Assembly (NCBI GenBank): GCA_016721465.1
Contig: JADKIA010000004.1
Span: 620,001 to 684,000, forward strand
Source: Ideonella sp.
GTDB lineage: Bacteria > Pseudomonadota > Gammaproteobacteria > Burkholderiales > Burkholderiaceae_C
DNA: 64,000 bases
Direction of reading: 5' to 3'
The translations under genes and the position numbers were made by a program. The notes beneath the pieces were generated by a model. It saw only the letters and a program-made list of their open reading frames with translations, was not told where the DNA came from and ran no database searches. This document shows positions 39,083-47,810 of this stretch, piece after piece (the stretch's first letter is position 1; each line of letters opens with the position of its first letter).

Positions 39083-40306
39083 ATGAACGCACCCTCGACC
39101 GGCCATGCGCGGCCCTTGTCCCTGGCCCAGGTGCTGCTGTGCGGCGCGGCCGTCGTCACCCTGTCGATGGGCATCCGCCACGGGTTCGGCCTGTGGCTGG
39201 CGCCGATCACCATGGAGCGTGGCTGGACGCGCGAGACCTTCTCCTTCGCGATGGCGGTGCAAAACCTCGCTTGGGGCCTCGTCGGTCCGGTGGCCGGCGT
39301 TTTCGCCGATCGCTTCGGCGCCTGGCGCACGCTGATCGTCGGCGCCCTGGTCTATGCGCTGGGACTGGCGCTGATGGCGGTGTCCACCACCGGCCTGGCC
39401 TTTGCGGGCAGCGCCGGCTTGCTGGTGGGCGCGGCGCAGGCCGGCACCACCTACGCGGTGATCTACGGCGTGATCGGCCGCAACGTGCCCGCCGACCGGC
39501 GTTCGTGGGCCATGGGCATGGCGGCCGCCGCGGGCTCGTTCGGGCAATTCATGATGGTGCCGGTGGAGAGCTGGCTGATCGGCCACCTGAACTGGCAGAA
39601 CGCCTTGTTCGTGCTCGCGGGCTCGGCACTGCTGATCATCCCCTTGGCCTTCGGCCTGCGCGAGCACATCGGCGTGGCCAGTGGCGGCCCAAGGCAAAGC
39701 CCCGGCGAGGCCGTTCGCGAGGCGGTTTCCAACCGCAACTTCCTGCTGCTGACGGCGGGCTACTTCGTCTGCGGATTCCAGCTGGCGTTCGTCGGCGTTC
39801 ACATGCCCAGCTATCTGAAGGACAAGGGCCTCGGCCCCGAGGTGGCCACCACGGCGCTGGCGCTGATCGGCCTGTTCAACATCGTTGGCACCTACGCGGT
39901 CGGGCAACTGGGCCAGCGCTGGCCCAAGCCTTTCATCCTCTCGGCCATCTATGCCTTGCGGGCCGTGGTCATCACGGTGTTCGTCTTGGCGCCCCTGTCG
40001 CCGACGGCGGTTTACCTGTTCTCTGCGGCCATGGGTGCGCTGTGGCTGTCCACCGTGCCGCCCACCAACGCCGTCGTGGCTCAAATCTTCGGTGTGCAGT
40101 ACATGTCGATGTTGAGTGGCTTCGTGTTCCTGAGCCACCAGGTCGGCTCGTTCATGGGCGTGTGGTTGGGCGGAAAGCTGTTCGACAGCACGGGCAGCTA
40201 CGCCGTGGTGTGGTGGCTGTCGGTGGCCTTTGGCGTGTTTGCAGCGCTGATCAACCTGCCGGTGCGCGATGCGCCGTTGGTGCGCAGCGCCAGAGCGACG
40301 GCCTGA
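39083..40306 (+). CDS. MFS transporter, monocarboxylate/oxalate-formate-like group
   Basis: 407 residues with 12 predicted helices. Notable are SMGIRHGFGLWLAPITMERG at the first helix and VAGVFADRFGAWRTLIVGA as the MFS loop motif. The HGFG and TTYAVIYGVIGRNVP features resemble the group of monocarboxylate or oxalate/formate transporters often called YbfB/OFA-like. The substrate cannot be deduced. A TACAGT -10-like box at 39069-39074 lies just before the ATG, without a convincing -35. The small membrane peptide gene follows six bases later. Confidence 0.85.
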   Translation: MNAPSTGHARPLSLAQVLLCGAAVVTLSMGIRHGFGLWLAPITMERGWTRETFSFAMAVQNLAWGLVGPVAGVFADRFGAWRTLIVGALVYALGLALMAVSTTGLAFAGSAGLLVGAAQAGTTYAVIYGVIGRNVPADRRSWAMGMAAAAGSFGQFMMVPVESWLIGHLNWQNALFVLAGSALLIIPLAFGLREHIGVASGGPRQSPGEAVREAVSNRNFLLLTAGYFVCGFQLAFVGVHMPSYLKDKGLGPEVATTALALIGLFNIVGTYAVGQLGQRWPKPFILSAIYALRAVVITVFVLAPLSPTAVYLFSAAMGALWLSTVPPTNAVVAQIFGVQYMSMLSGFVFLSHQVGSFMGVWLGGKLFDSTGSYAVVWWLSVAFGVFAALINLPVRDAPLVRSARATA

Positions 40307-40312
40307 AGGCGG

Positions 40313-40444
40313 ATGGCCATGCGGCGCCCGACCCGACTGGCGCTTTGGGCCGCGACCGGCGTGGTGCTTGCGCTGGTGTTCATGGCCTACCTGAGCCCGC
40401 ACCTGGCCGTCGACCTGGCCAATCGCCTCTGGAGCTGCTTCTGA
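40313..40444 (+). CDS. 43-residue single-helix membrane peptide
   Basis: A short frame reading from an ATG at 40313 (or the Met two codons later) to a TGA at 40442-40444. It has a basic start (MAMRRPTRLALW), one hydrophobic helix (residues about 9-27), and an ending LANRLWSCF. The stop overlaps the next gene's ATG as TGATG, so translation of the methyltransferase probably depends on it. I have a recollection of similar tiny proteins ending in LWxCF in other Burkholderiales, which would support a real gene, but I cannot confirm it here. Function unknown; a membrane partner role is the simplest guess. Confidence 0.6.
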   Translation: MAMRRPTRLALWAATGVVLALVFMAYLSPHLAVDLANRLWSCF

Positions 40445-40986
40445 TGGCGCATGGTCTCGGTGCACCTTCTGCCTGGGTGACGCGCTGGACGCCCCTGCTG
40501 CCCGCCGGATCCAGGGTGCTGGACCTGGCCTGCGGTGGCGGACGACACGTGCGCTGGCTGGCAGCGCAGGGTCACCAGTTGACGGCCATCGACCGCGACG
40601 CCACCGCCTGCGAGCCCCTGCGTGACGTGGCCGAGGTGATCGTTGCCGACGTCGAGCATGGGCCATGGCCCTGCACCGGGCGGCAGTTCGGTGCCGTGCT
40701 GGTCACCAACTACCTGTGGCGGCCGCTGTGGCCTCGCATCCTGGAATCGCTGGCACCCGGTGGCCTGCTGATCTACGAAACCTTCGCGGCGGGCAACGAA
40801 ACCGTGGGCCGCCCGGCTCGGTCGGATTTCCTGCTTCAACCCGGCGAACTGCTGGCGCGCTGCCAGGCGCTGCGCATCGTCGCCTATGAAGACGGGTTTC
40901 TCGGATCGCCGGATCGCTTCGTTCAACGCATCGTGGCCGCACGCCCTGATGCGTCGTTCGACGGCGTGCGCCGGTGGCCGCTCTGA
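40444..40986 (+). CDS. class I SAM-dependent methyltransferase
   Basis: 180 residues. Motif I is VLDLACGGGRHVRWLAAQGH and the acidic end of strand 2 is LTAIDRDATAC; the later motif is FGAVLVTNYLWRPLWPRIL followed by LAPGGLLIYETF. It is close to TehB-like small methyltransferases. The substrate is unknown. It is coupled to the small membrane peptide upstream by TGATG. dapA follows after 35 bases, probably from its own promoter. Confidence 0.85.
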   Translation: MAHGLGAPSAWVTRWTPLLPAGSRVLDLACGGGRHVRWLAAQGHQLTAIDRDATACEPLRDVAEVIVADVEHGPWPCTGRQFGAVLVTNYLWRPLWPRILESLAPGGLLIYETFAAGNETVGRPARSDFLLQPGELLARCQALRIVAYEDGFLGSPDRFVQRIVAARPDASFDGVRRWPL

Positions 40987-40993
40987 GCACGGC

Positions 40994-40999
40994 TAAAAT
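40994..40999 (+). promoter_or_regulatory. -10 box for dapA
   Basis: TAAAAT lies 22 bases before the dapA ATG, with five of six matches to TATAAT. No convincing -35 is seen 16-18 bases upstream, so the promoter would be weak or activator-dependent. Confidence 0.35.
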
Positions 41000-41021
41000 C
41001 GTGGGTTCGCAAGGAAACCGC

Positions 41022-41903
41022 ATGAAACCCATTGTTGGCAGCATCGTGGCCCTGGTCACCCCGATGCACGAGAACGGCAACGTCGACTACGACGGTCTGC
41101 GCGCATTGATCGACTGGCACATCGCCGAAGGCACCGACTGCATCGGCGTGGTCGGCACGACGGGCGAATCGCCCACGGTCTCGGTGGAAGAGCACTGCGA
41201 GATCATCAAGGTGTCCGTGAAGCACGCGGCGGGCCGGGTGCCCATCATGGCCGGCGCCGGCGCGAATTCCACGCGCGAGGCGATCGAGCTGACGCGCTTC
41301 TCCAAGGAAGTGGGAGCCGACTGTTCGCTGCAGGTCGTGCCCTACTACAACAAGCCCTCGCAGGAAGGCATCTACCTGCACTTCAAGGCCATCGCCGAGG
41401 CGGTGGACCTGCCGATGGTGCTGTACAACGTGCCCGGCCGCACCGTGGCCGATATGCAGCCCGAGACCGCGCTGCGCCTGGCTCAGGTGCCGGGCATCGT
41501 CGGCATCAAGGAAGCTTCGGGCAACATCGAACGCGCGGCGCAGCTCATCAAGCACGCACCCAAGGGCTTCTCGATCTATTCCGGCGACGACGGCACGGCC
41601 GTTGCGCTGATGCTGCTGGGCGGCCACGGCAACGTGAGTGTCACGGCCAATGTCGCACCGCGGCTGATGCACGAGATGTGCATGGCCGCCGTCGAGGGCC
41701 GCCTGCAGCGCGCCCGCGAGATCCACCTGCAATTGCTGCCCTTGCACAAGCAATTGTTCTGCGAGCCCAGCCCGGCCCCCACCAAGTGGGCGATGTCGCG
41801 CCTGGGCAAGTGCCGACCTGACGTGCGCCTGCCGATCACGCCACTCACCGAAGCCGGCCAAGCCTTGGTGGATCGCGCCATGCGCGACGCCGTGGTGCTT
41901 TAA
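41022..41903 (+). CDS. dapA: 4-hydroxy-tetrahydrodipicolinate synthase
   Basis: 293 residues, standard length. It condenses pyruvate with aspartate semialdehyde, the first committed step to lysine and meso-diaminopimelate. The Schiff-base lysine is Lys163 in VGIKEASGN; Tyr135 is in VLYNVPGR and Thr46-Thr47 in VVGTTGESPT, the usual proton relay. AAGGA at 41011-41015 precedes the ATG; the frame is open 16 codons earlier but without support. bamC follows after 71 bases, the common dapA-bamC order. Confidence 0.97.
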   Translation: MKPIVGSIVALVTPMHENGNVDYDGLRALIDWHIAEGTDCIGVVGTTGESPTVSVEEHCEIIKVSVKHAAGRVPIMAGAGANSTREAIELTRFSKEVGADCSLQVVPYYNKPSQEGIYLHFKAIAEAVDLPMVLYNVPGRTVADMQPETALRLAQVPGIVGIKEASGNIERAAQLIKHAPKGFSIYSGDDGTAVALMLLGGHGNVSVTANVAPRLMHEMCMAAVEGRLQRAREIHLQLLPLHKQLFCEPSPAPTKWAMSRLGKCRPDVRLPITPLTEAGQALVDRAMRDAVVL

Positions 41904-41974
41904 TCCGACCCGTTCGCCGTTCCAACCCTGATTGGGCAGCCCGCACCGCCGGGCCCGCCCTGGAGTATTCCAAC

Positions 41975-43111
41975 GTGATTCGTGCGCACGCCGTCACCCC
42001 GATCCGGGCCGCCGCCCTGGGCCTGGCCCTGTCCCTCGCAGGTTGTTCCACCATCGAGAACTTCCTGGGCGGCGAAAAGCTGGACTACCGCACCCAGGCC
42101 AACAAGACGCCGCCGCTGGAGGTGCCCCCCGATCTGAATCAGTTGGCGCGCGATTCACGCTACCAGCCGCAGTCCGGCGTGGTCAGTGCCAATGCCATCC
42201 AGAAGCAAGGTGCGAGCGGGCCGGCGCCCGCCACGTCGACCGCAAGCACGGTGGCGCCCAGCGCACTGGGCGATGTGCGCGTCGAGCGCCAGGGCAACCA
42301 GCGTTGGCTGGTGAGCAGCCTGCCGCCGGAAAAGCTGTGGCCTCAATTGCGCCAGTTCTGGCAGGAGCGTGGCTTTGCGCTGTCGACCGACAACGCCGAG
42401 ATCGGCGTGATGGAAACCGAGTGGGGCGAGAACCGCGCCAAGCTGCCGCAGGACTTCATCCGCAAGGCGCTGGGCAGTGTGTTCGACTCACTGTATTCAA
42501 CCGGCGAACGCGATCGGTTCCGCACCCGCGTCGAGCGCCTGCCCACGGGCACCGAGGTGTTCATCAGCCACCGCGGCATGCAGGAGGTCTACACCAACGA
42601 GCGCAAGGACACGACCATCTGGCAGCCGCGCCCGGCAGATCCCCAACTGGAAGCCGAGTTCCTCAGCCGCCTGATGGTCAAGCTGGGCGCCAAGGACGAA
42701 GTGGCCAAGACCGCCGTGACCCAGGCGCCCGATCAGCCCGCCCGTGCACGCATCGTGGCCGGCCAAGCCGCGGCCACCGTCGAGGTCGACGACAACTTCG
42801 ACCGCTCGTGGCGCCGGGTGGGCCTGGGTCTGGACCGCAGCGGTTTCACCGTAGAAGACCGCGATCGCGCGGCCGGCCTGTACTTCGTGCGCTATGTGGA
42901 CCCGAAGCTGGCGGGCCAGGAAGAGCCAGGCTTCTTCAGCAAGCTGTTCGGTGGCGACAAGGACACGGCCAAGATGCTGCAACGCTACCGGGTTGTGGTC
43001 AAAGCGGCCGGTGCGAAAACGATGGTCACGGTGCAGAACAGCGCCGGTGCCGCGGACAATGGCGACGCGGCCCAGGCCATCGCCAAGCGCCTGGCCGACG
43101 AGTTGAAGTAA
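41975..43111 (+). CDS. bamC: outer membrane assembly lipoprotein BamC
   Basis: 378 residues from a GTG preceded by TGGAG. The lipobox is LSLAGCSTI with the lipidated Cys24. The unstructured N-terminal segment has LDYRTQANKTPPLEVPPDL, the family signature that binds BamD. Two helix-grip domains follow (about 95-215 and 250-375). BamC is an accessory part of the BAM complex that inserts beta-barrel proteins in the outer membrane. The usual downstream terminator is present. Confidence 0.95.
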   Translation: MIRAHAVTPIRAAALGLALSLAGCSTIENFLGGEKLDYRTQANKTPPLEVPPDLNQLARDSRYQPQSGVVSANAIQKQGASGPAPATSTASTVAPSALGDVRVERQGNQRWLVSSLPPEKLWPQLRQFWQERGFALSTDNAEIGVMETEWGENRAKLPQDFIRKALGSVFDSLYSTGERDRFRTRVERLPTGTEVFISHRGMQEVYTNERKDTTIWQPRPADPQLEAEFLSRLMVKLGAKDEVAKTAVTQAPDQPARARIVAGQAAATVEVDDNFDRSWRRVGLGLDRSGFTVEDRDRAAGLYFVRYVDPKLAGQEEPGFFSKLFGGDKDTAKMLQRYRVVVKAAGAKTMVTVQNSAGAADNGDAAQAIAKRLADELK

Positions 43112-43133
43112 GACCCAGTCCACACGGAATGCA

Positions 43134-43164
43134 AAACGCCCCGAGTCACCTCGGGGCGTTTCTT
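43134..43164. terminator. bidirectional rho-independent terminator
   Basis: A perfect 12-base stem (43134-43145 with 43150-43161) with a four-base loop TCAC, followed by TTTCTT on the plus strand. The complementary strand also has a T run (TTTTGC), so it can end both bamC and the converging GlsB-type gene. Confidence 0.9.
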
Positions 43165-43233
43165 CTTGCGCAGACCGGGCCGGCGCAATCCGACCTTTGG
43201 CGGCCACCTCGCCTGTGGCGAGCGCAGGCCCGT

Positions 43234-43497
43234 TCAGCTGCCCGAGCCGCCCTGACTGGCGGTGACCTTGCTGTAGATGAACAGCACCAGAACGGCGCCC
43301 ACCACCGAGCCGATGAAGCCGGCGCCTTGGCCCGCCTGGTACCAACCCACCGCCTGACCGATGAATCCGGCGACGAAGGAGCCGACGATGCCGAGCACGG
43401 CCGTGAGGATCAGCCCGACGCTTTGCGTCCCGGGCAGCACCGCCCGGGCAATGAGACCGACCACGAAGCCCACCAGGGCCATCCAAACGTAGTGCAT
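43234..43497 (-). CDS. GlsB/YeaQ/YmgE family membrane protein
   Basis: 87 residues, with three hydrophobic segments and Gly-rich turns (FVVGLIARAVLPGTQSVGLI, VLGIVGSFVAGFIG). This matches the transglycosylase-associated/GlsB stress-response family, whose function is poorly known. The ATG at 43497 has GGAGGAA upstream; longer in-frame starts lack a ribosome site. It converges on bamC. The 104-base gap up to the hrpA stop carries only a short imperfect hairpin. Confidence 0.88.
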   Translation of the reverse strand: MHYVWMALVGFVVGLIARAVLPGTQSVGLILTAVLGIVGSFVAGFIGQAVGWYQAGQGAGFIGSVVGAVLVLFIYSKVTASQGGSGS

Positions 43498-43601
43498 GTG
43501 CTTTCCTCCAGCCTGCCCGCCGCCCATTGCGGCGGGTCCGTGCGAGCACTTTAGCCGCAGAACCGCGCCCGGGCCCGAGGGCAATCGCTTAAGCCTTTGG
43601 G

Positions 43602-46600
43602 CTAGCTCGACAGCTGAGACCAGACCTTTTCCAGCCGCTTCACGCTCACGGGTTGCGGGGTGCGCAGCTCCTGCGCAAACAGGCTGACGCGCAGTTCCTC
43701 GAGCAGCCAGCGAAACTCGCTCAGCCGGGCATCGGCCTGGCCACGGCGCTCGGCCACGGTGCGCAGCAGGCGCTGTTCCAACGGTCGCAATTCGGCCAGG
43801 CGTTGCGCATCGCGCGCCGGGTCGGCACGCAGCTTGTCCAGCCGCGCCGTGATCGCCTTCAGGTAACGCGCAAAGTGTTGCAGCTGCGGCCAGGGTGTCT
43901 CGGTCAGAAAACGCTTGGGCACCAAGCGTTGCAACTGGGCGGCCACATCGTCGGCCACCTCCTTGGCCGGGCGGCTGTCCTTGAGCTTGCGCGAGGCCAC
44001 GGCATGCTCGGCCAGCACCACGCCCGCCAGCCGCGCCACCTCCTGCGCGATCAGGTTCAGGCGGGCCCGGCCTTCATCGATGCGCGCCTTGAACGCGGCC
44101 TCATCGGCGGGCAAGGGTTCGGCGAGGAAGGCGCGGTCGAGCGCCACGTCGATGATCTGCTGGCGCAATTCCTCCACCGCGCCACCGCCGGCGCCGTCGG
44201 CGCCGCGGCCCACCTGCATGTAGGCCACCCCCATCTTGGGCAGGTCGGGAATGTTCTTCTCCAGGTACTTCAGTGGCTCCTTGATGGCCAGCGCCACCAG
44301 GCGGCGCAATCCGGCGCGGTGCTTTGCAGCGGCCACGTCGGGTTCGTCGAAAACCTCGATCTCGACGTGCGTGAGCTTGTCGATCAATGCCGGAAAGCCC
44401 AGCAGTGTCTGATTTCCCTTGCGGATTTCCATCAGCTCCGGCAGTTCGCCAAAGGCCCAGCGGGTGTAGCTGGCGGGCGAGGCCGGAATGGGCGCACTCG
44501 CCGGCGGCGGCGCCGCAGGCGCGCGCCGCGCCTGGCCCGGGCCGGCCGGCCGCGGGTCCACCGCGGCAAGCGCCGGTGCATGCGCCGGCGCATTGATGCT
44601 GCCCAGCTTCAGCGCCGCCAAGGCCTGGAAGGCGCTGCGCGCCTGCCCACCCAACTCGGCCTTCAGCGTGGCGATGTTTCGGCCCATGCCCAGCTGCCGA
44701 CCGTGTTCGTCCACGACGCGGAAGTTCATGAACAAGTGGGGCTGCAGCATGTCCAGCTTGAAGTCGTTGCGCTGCACCGCCACCTGGGTGCGCTCGCGCA
44801 CGGCCTTGAGCAGCACGTCCATCAGGGCGCCCTGCCCAAAGGGGTGCAGCTCGGCGAACTCGGCCACGAATTCGGCCAAGGGCTGCAGCCTCGAGCGAGG
44901 CCGCTGATGCAGGCTCTTGCACAGTGCGCTCACTTTGTTGGCCAGCATACCCGGCACCAGCCATTCGCAGCGCTCTTCGCTGACCTGGTTGAGCGCGTAG
45001 ATCGGCACCTCCACGGTGATGCCGTCCTTGGCGTCACCGGGTTCGTGCAGGTAGTGCACGCCGCAATCCACACCACCCAGGCGAATGGTCTTGGGAAACG
45101 CTGCGGTGGTGATGCCCGCTGCCTCGTGGCGCATCAGCTCGTCGCGCGTGAGCTGCAACGCCAGGGGATTGCGTCGGCACTCTTCCTTGTACCAGCGCTC
45201 CAAGGTGGCGCCCGAGTGCACCTCGGCCGGCAGCTGCTGGTCGTAGAAGGCGAAGATCAGCTCGTCATCGACCAGCACGTCCTGCCGCCGCGACTTGTGT
45301 TCCAGCTCTTCCACCTGCTTGAGCAGCCGGGCGTTGTGGCCAATGAACGGCAGGCGCGTGTCCCAGTCGCCCTCCACCAGTGCGGCGCGGATGAAGATCT
45401 CGCGTGCCGCCTTCGGGTCCACCTTGCCGAAGTTCACCCGGCGGTTGTTGTAGACCACCAGGCCGTAGAGCGTGGCTCGCTGCAGGGCCACCACTTCGGC
45501 GGCCTTCTTCTCCCAGTGCGGATCGAGCAGCTGGGTCTTCAGCAGATGCCCGGCCACGCCGGGAATCCACTGCGGCTCGATGCCGGCCAGGCCACGGCCG
45601 AACAACCGCGTGGTCTCCACCAGCTCGGCCGCGATCAACCAGCGACCGGGCTTCTTGCTCAGGTGGGCACCGGGGTGGCGCCAGAACTTGATGCCGCGTG
45701 CACCCAGGTACCAATCCTCGTCATCGCGACCGTGCCTACCCCCATCCCCCCGAGGGGGTGCCGTCCTGCCTTGAGGCGGCTCGGCGGCGGCGGCCTTGCA
45801 GCCGATGTTGCCCAGCAAGCCGGCCAACATGGCCAGGTGGATCTGCTCGTACGTGGCCGGGCTGCCGTTCAAACGCCAGCCGTGTTCGGCCACCACCGTG
45901 TGCAGCTGCGTGTGGATGTCGCGCCATTCGCGCACACGGCGCGCGTTGACGAAGTGCTCCCGCAAGCGCTGCTCCTGCTGGCGGTTGCTGAGCTTGTGGC
46001 TGTCGGTCGGGTTGGCGGAGGGCCGATCGGCGGCACCGGGATGCCCGTGCACGCCTCGTCCCGCTTCGATCCATTGCCACAGCTTGAGGTAACCCATGAA
46101 CTCCGACTTTTCGTCGTCGAAGATCTTGTGCTTCTCGTCCGCGGCCTGCTGATGTTCGAGCGGCCGGTCGCGCACGTCCTGCCCGCTCAGCGCGCTGGCG
46201 ATGATCAGCACCTCGTGCAGCGCACCGCGATCCCGGCCTTCCAGGATCATGCGGCCGATGCGCGGGTCCAGCGGCAGCTTGGACAGCTCCACGCCAATCG
46301 GCGTGAGCTCGTTGTCGTCGTCCACCGCATTGAGCTCGCCCAGCAGCGCGTAGCCATCGGCGATGGCCTTGGCACGCGGTGGTTCCAGGAACGGAAACTG
46401 CTCCACCTGCCCGAAGCGCAGGCTCTTCATGCGCAGGATCACGCCGGCCAGCGACGAGCGCAGGATCTCCGGGTCGGTGAAGCGCGGCCGCTCGGAAAAA
46501 TCCTTCTCGTCGTACAGCCGGATGCAGATGCCGTTGGCCACACGGCCGCAGCGGCCCGCGCGCTGGTTGGCCGCCGCCTGGCTGACCGGCTCGATCTGCA

Positions 46601-47732
46601 GCTGCTCGACCTTGTTGCGGTAGCTGTAACGTTTGACGCGAGCCAGACCGGAATCGATCACGTAGCGGATGCCGGGCACGGTGAGCGAGGTCTCGGCCAC
46701 GTTGGTCGCCAGCACGATGCGCCGGCCATTGCCGGCCTCGAAGACGCGGTCCTGCTCGGCCTGCGATAGGCGGGCAAACAGCGGCAGGATGTCGGGAGCC
46801 GGGCCACCGCGGCGGCCGCCCACGCCATGCTGGGCCAGGTGCTTGTTCAGGTGATCGGCGGCCTCGCGAATCTCGCGCTCGCCGGGCAGGAAGACGAGGA
46901 TGTCGCCCGAGCCCTCGCGCCACAGTTCGTCCACGCCGGCCGCAATGGCCGAGTTCAGGTCGGCCTCGCGCGGCCGGACGCCGGGCCGCCCCAGGGCCTG
47001 TGCGCCCCCCTGGGAGGCCGGCGGCGAAGCCGCCTTGGGGGCACCGTCCCATTCGAACGGCCGCCAGCGCTGCTCCACCGGGTACAGCCGCCCCGAGACC
47101 TGGATGACCGGGGCCGGCCCGAGCCTGGACGCGAAATGCTGCGCGAACCGATCGGCATCGATCGTGGCCGAGGTGACGATCACCTTCAGGTCCGGCCGAC
47201 GCGGCAGCAGCTGCCGCAGGTAGCCGAGCAGGAAGTCGATGTTCAGGCTGCGCTCGTGGGCCTCGTCGATGATCAGCGTGTCGTAGGCCCGCAGCTCGGG
47301 GTCGCGCTGGGTCTCGGCGAGCAGGATGCCGTCGGTCATGAGCTTGACCGAGGCGCCGGGCTGCAGCCGGTCGTTGAAGCGCACCTTGTAGCCCACCACC
47401 TCACCCAGCGGCGAGTTCAACTCGTCGGCGATGCGCTTGGCCACGCTGGAGGCGGCGATGCGGCGCGGCTGGGTGTGGCCGATCAACCCGCGCCCGCCTG
47501 CGCCCAGACCGCGACCCAGCTGTAGTGCGATCTTGGGCAATTGGGTGGTCTTGCCGGAACCGGTCTCGCCACAGACGATGACCACCTGGTGTTCGCTGAT
47601 CGCGCGCGCTATCTCGTCTCGCCGGCCGGAGACCGGCAGCGATTCGGGGTAGGTGATGGTCGGGACGGGGGTCGCCGGCCGGGGCGGGCGTGGCGGCCGC
47701 GCGGGACGCGGCGGTGGAGCAGTGGGATTCAC
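43602..47732 (-). CDS. hrpA: ATP-dependent RNA helicase HrpA (DEAH box)
   Basis: 1376 residues. Walker A is GETGSGKTTQ (55-64), the DEAH box is IIDEAHERS (154-162), motif III is TSAT, and motif VI is QRAGRCGR. The HA2 and OB regions follow, then the long C-terminal domain specific to HrpA. HrpA remodels mRNA and rescues collided ribosomes. Two in-frame insertions (about residues 229-258 and 646-672) coincide with palindromic repeats in the DNA, absent from typical HrpA. The start is Pro/Arg-rich before ITYPESLPVSGRRDEI, so an inner start is possible. Confidence 0.94.
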   Translation of the reverse strand: MNPTAPPPRPARPPRPPRPATPVPTITYPESLPVSGRRDEIARAISEHQVVIVCGETGSGKTTQLPKIALQLGRGLGAGGRGLIGHTQPRRIAASSVAKRIADELNSPLGEVVGYKVRFNDRLQPGASVKLMTDGILLAETQRDPELRAYDTLIIDEAHERSLNIDFLLGYLRQLLPRRPDLKVIVTSATIDADRFAQHFASRLGPAPVIQVSGRLYPVEQRWRPFEWDGAPKAASPPASQGGAQALGRPGVRPREADLNSAIAAGVDELWREGSGDILVFLPGEREIREAADHLNKHLAQHGVGGRRGGPAPDILPLFARLSQAEQDRVFEAGNGRRIVLATNVAETSLTVPGIRYVIDSGLARVKRYSYRNKVEQLQIEPVSQAAANQRAGRCGRVANGICIRLYDEKDFSERPRFTDPEILRSSLAGVILRMKSLRFGQVEQFPFLEPPRAKAIADGYALLGELNAVDDDNELTPIGVELSKLPLDPRIGRMILEGRDRGALHEVLIIASALSGQDVRDRPLEHQQAADEKHKIFDDEKSEFMGYLKLWQWIEAGRGVHGHPGAADRPSANPTDSHKLSNRQQEQRLREHFVNARRVREWRDIHTQLHTVVAEHGWRLNGSPATYEQIHLAMLAGLLGNIGCKAAAAEPPQGRTAPPRGDGGRHGRDDEDWYLGARGIKFWRHPGAHLSKKPGRWLIAAELVETTRLFGRGLAGIEPQWIPGVAGHLLKTQLLDPHWEKKAAEVVALQRATLYGLVVYNNRRVNFGKVDPKAAREIFIRAALVEGDWDTRLPFIGHNARLLKQVEELEHKSRRQDVLVDDELIFAFYDQQLPAEVHSGATLERWYKEECRRNPLALQLTRDELMRHEAAGITTAAFPKTIRLGGVDCGVHYLHEPGDAKDGITVEVPIYALNQVSEERCEWLVPGMLANKVSALCKSLHQRPRSRLQPLAEFVAEFAELHPFGQGALMDVLLKAVRERTQVAVQRNDFKLDMLQPHLFMNFRVVDEHGRQLGMGRNIATLKAELGGQARSAFQALAALKLGSINAPAHAPALAAVDPRPAGPGQARRAPAAPPPASAPIPASPASYTRWAFGELPELMEIRKGNQTLLGFPALIDKLTHVEIEVFDEPDVAAAKHRAGLRRLVALAIKEPLKYLEKNIPDLPKMGVAYMQVGRGADGAGGGAVEELRQQIIDVALDRAFLAEPLPADEAAFKARIDEGRARLNLIAQEVARLAGVVLAEHAVASRKLKDSRPAKEVADDVAAQLQRLVPKRFLTETPWPQLQHFARYLKAITARLDKLRADPARDAQRLAELRPLEQRLLRTVAERRGQADARLSEFRWLLEELRVSLFAQELRTPQPVSVKRLEKVWSQLSS
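45738..45791. repeat. interspersed GC-rich palindromic repeat inside hrpA
   Basis: CCCCC-CGA-GGGGG (45746-45758) followed by a GCC/GGC-rich segment. It is translated in hrpA as an Ala/Pro/Arg/Gly-rich insert between IGCK and DDEDWYLGARG, which are adjacent in HrpA proteins I know. It resembles the repeat family seen at 47001 and 62328. Confidence 0.6.
46990..47045. repeat. interspersed GC-rich palindromic repeat inside hrpA
   Basis: The inner hairpin is GGCGGC-GAA-GCCGCC (47020-47034), flanked by an outer pair GCCCCC (47004-47009) and GGGGGC (47037-47042). In hrpA it encodes the insert beginning GAPKAASPPASQGG after RWRPFEW. Its length (a multiple of three with the flanks) keeps the frame open. 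Confidence 0.6.
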
Positions 47733-47810
47733 GAGCTGCGCATTATCCGTGGGCCGTGGCCTGCATGCACCGGCGATGCTGCCGCCACGGCTTCACCGCA
47801 CTCACCCCAC

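Noticed and set aside
45738..45791. Frameshift or sequencing error in hrpA at the repeat
   Set aside because: The frame stays open through both repeats and the conserved helicase blocks resume in phase after each.
43653..46769. Plus-strand open frame of about 1000 codons inside hrpA
   Set aside because: Antisense of a DEAH helicase with all its motifs; no domain of its own.
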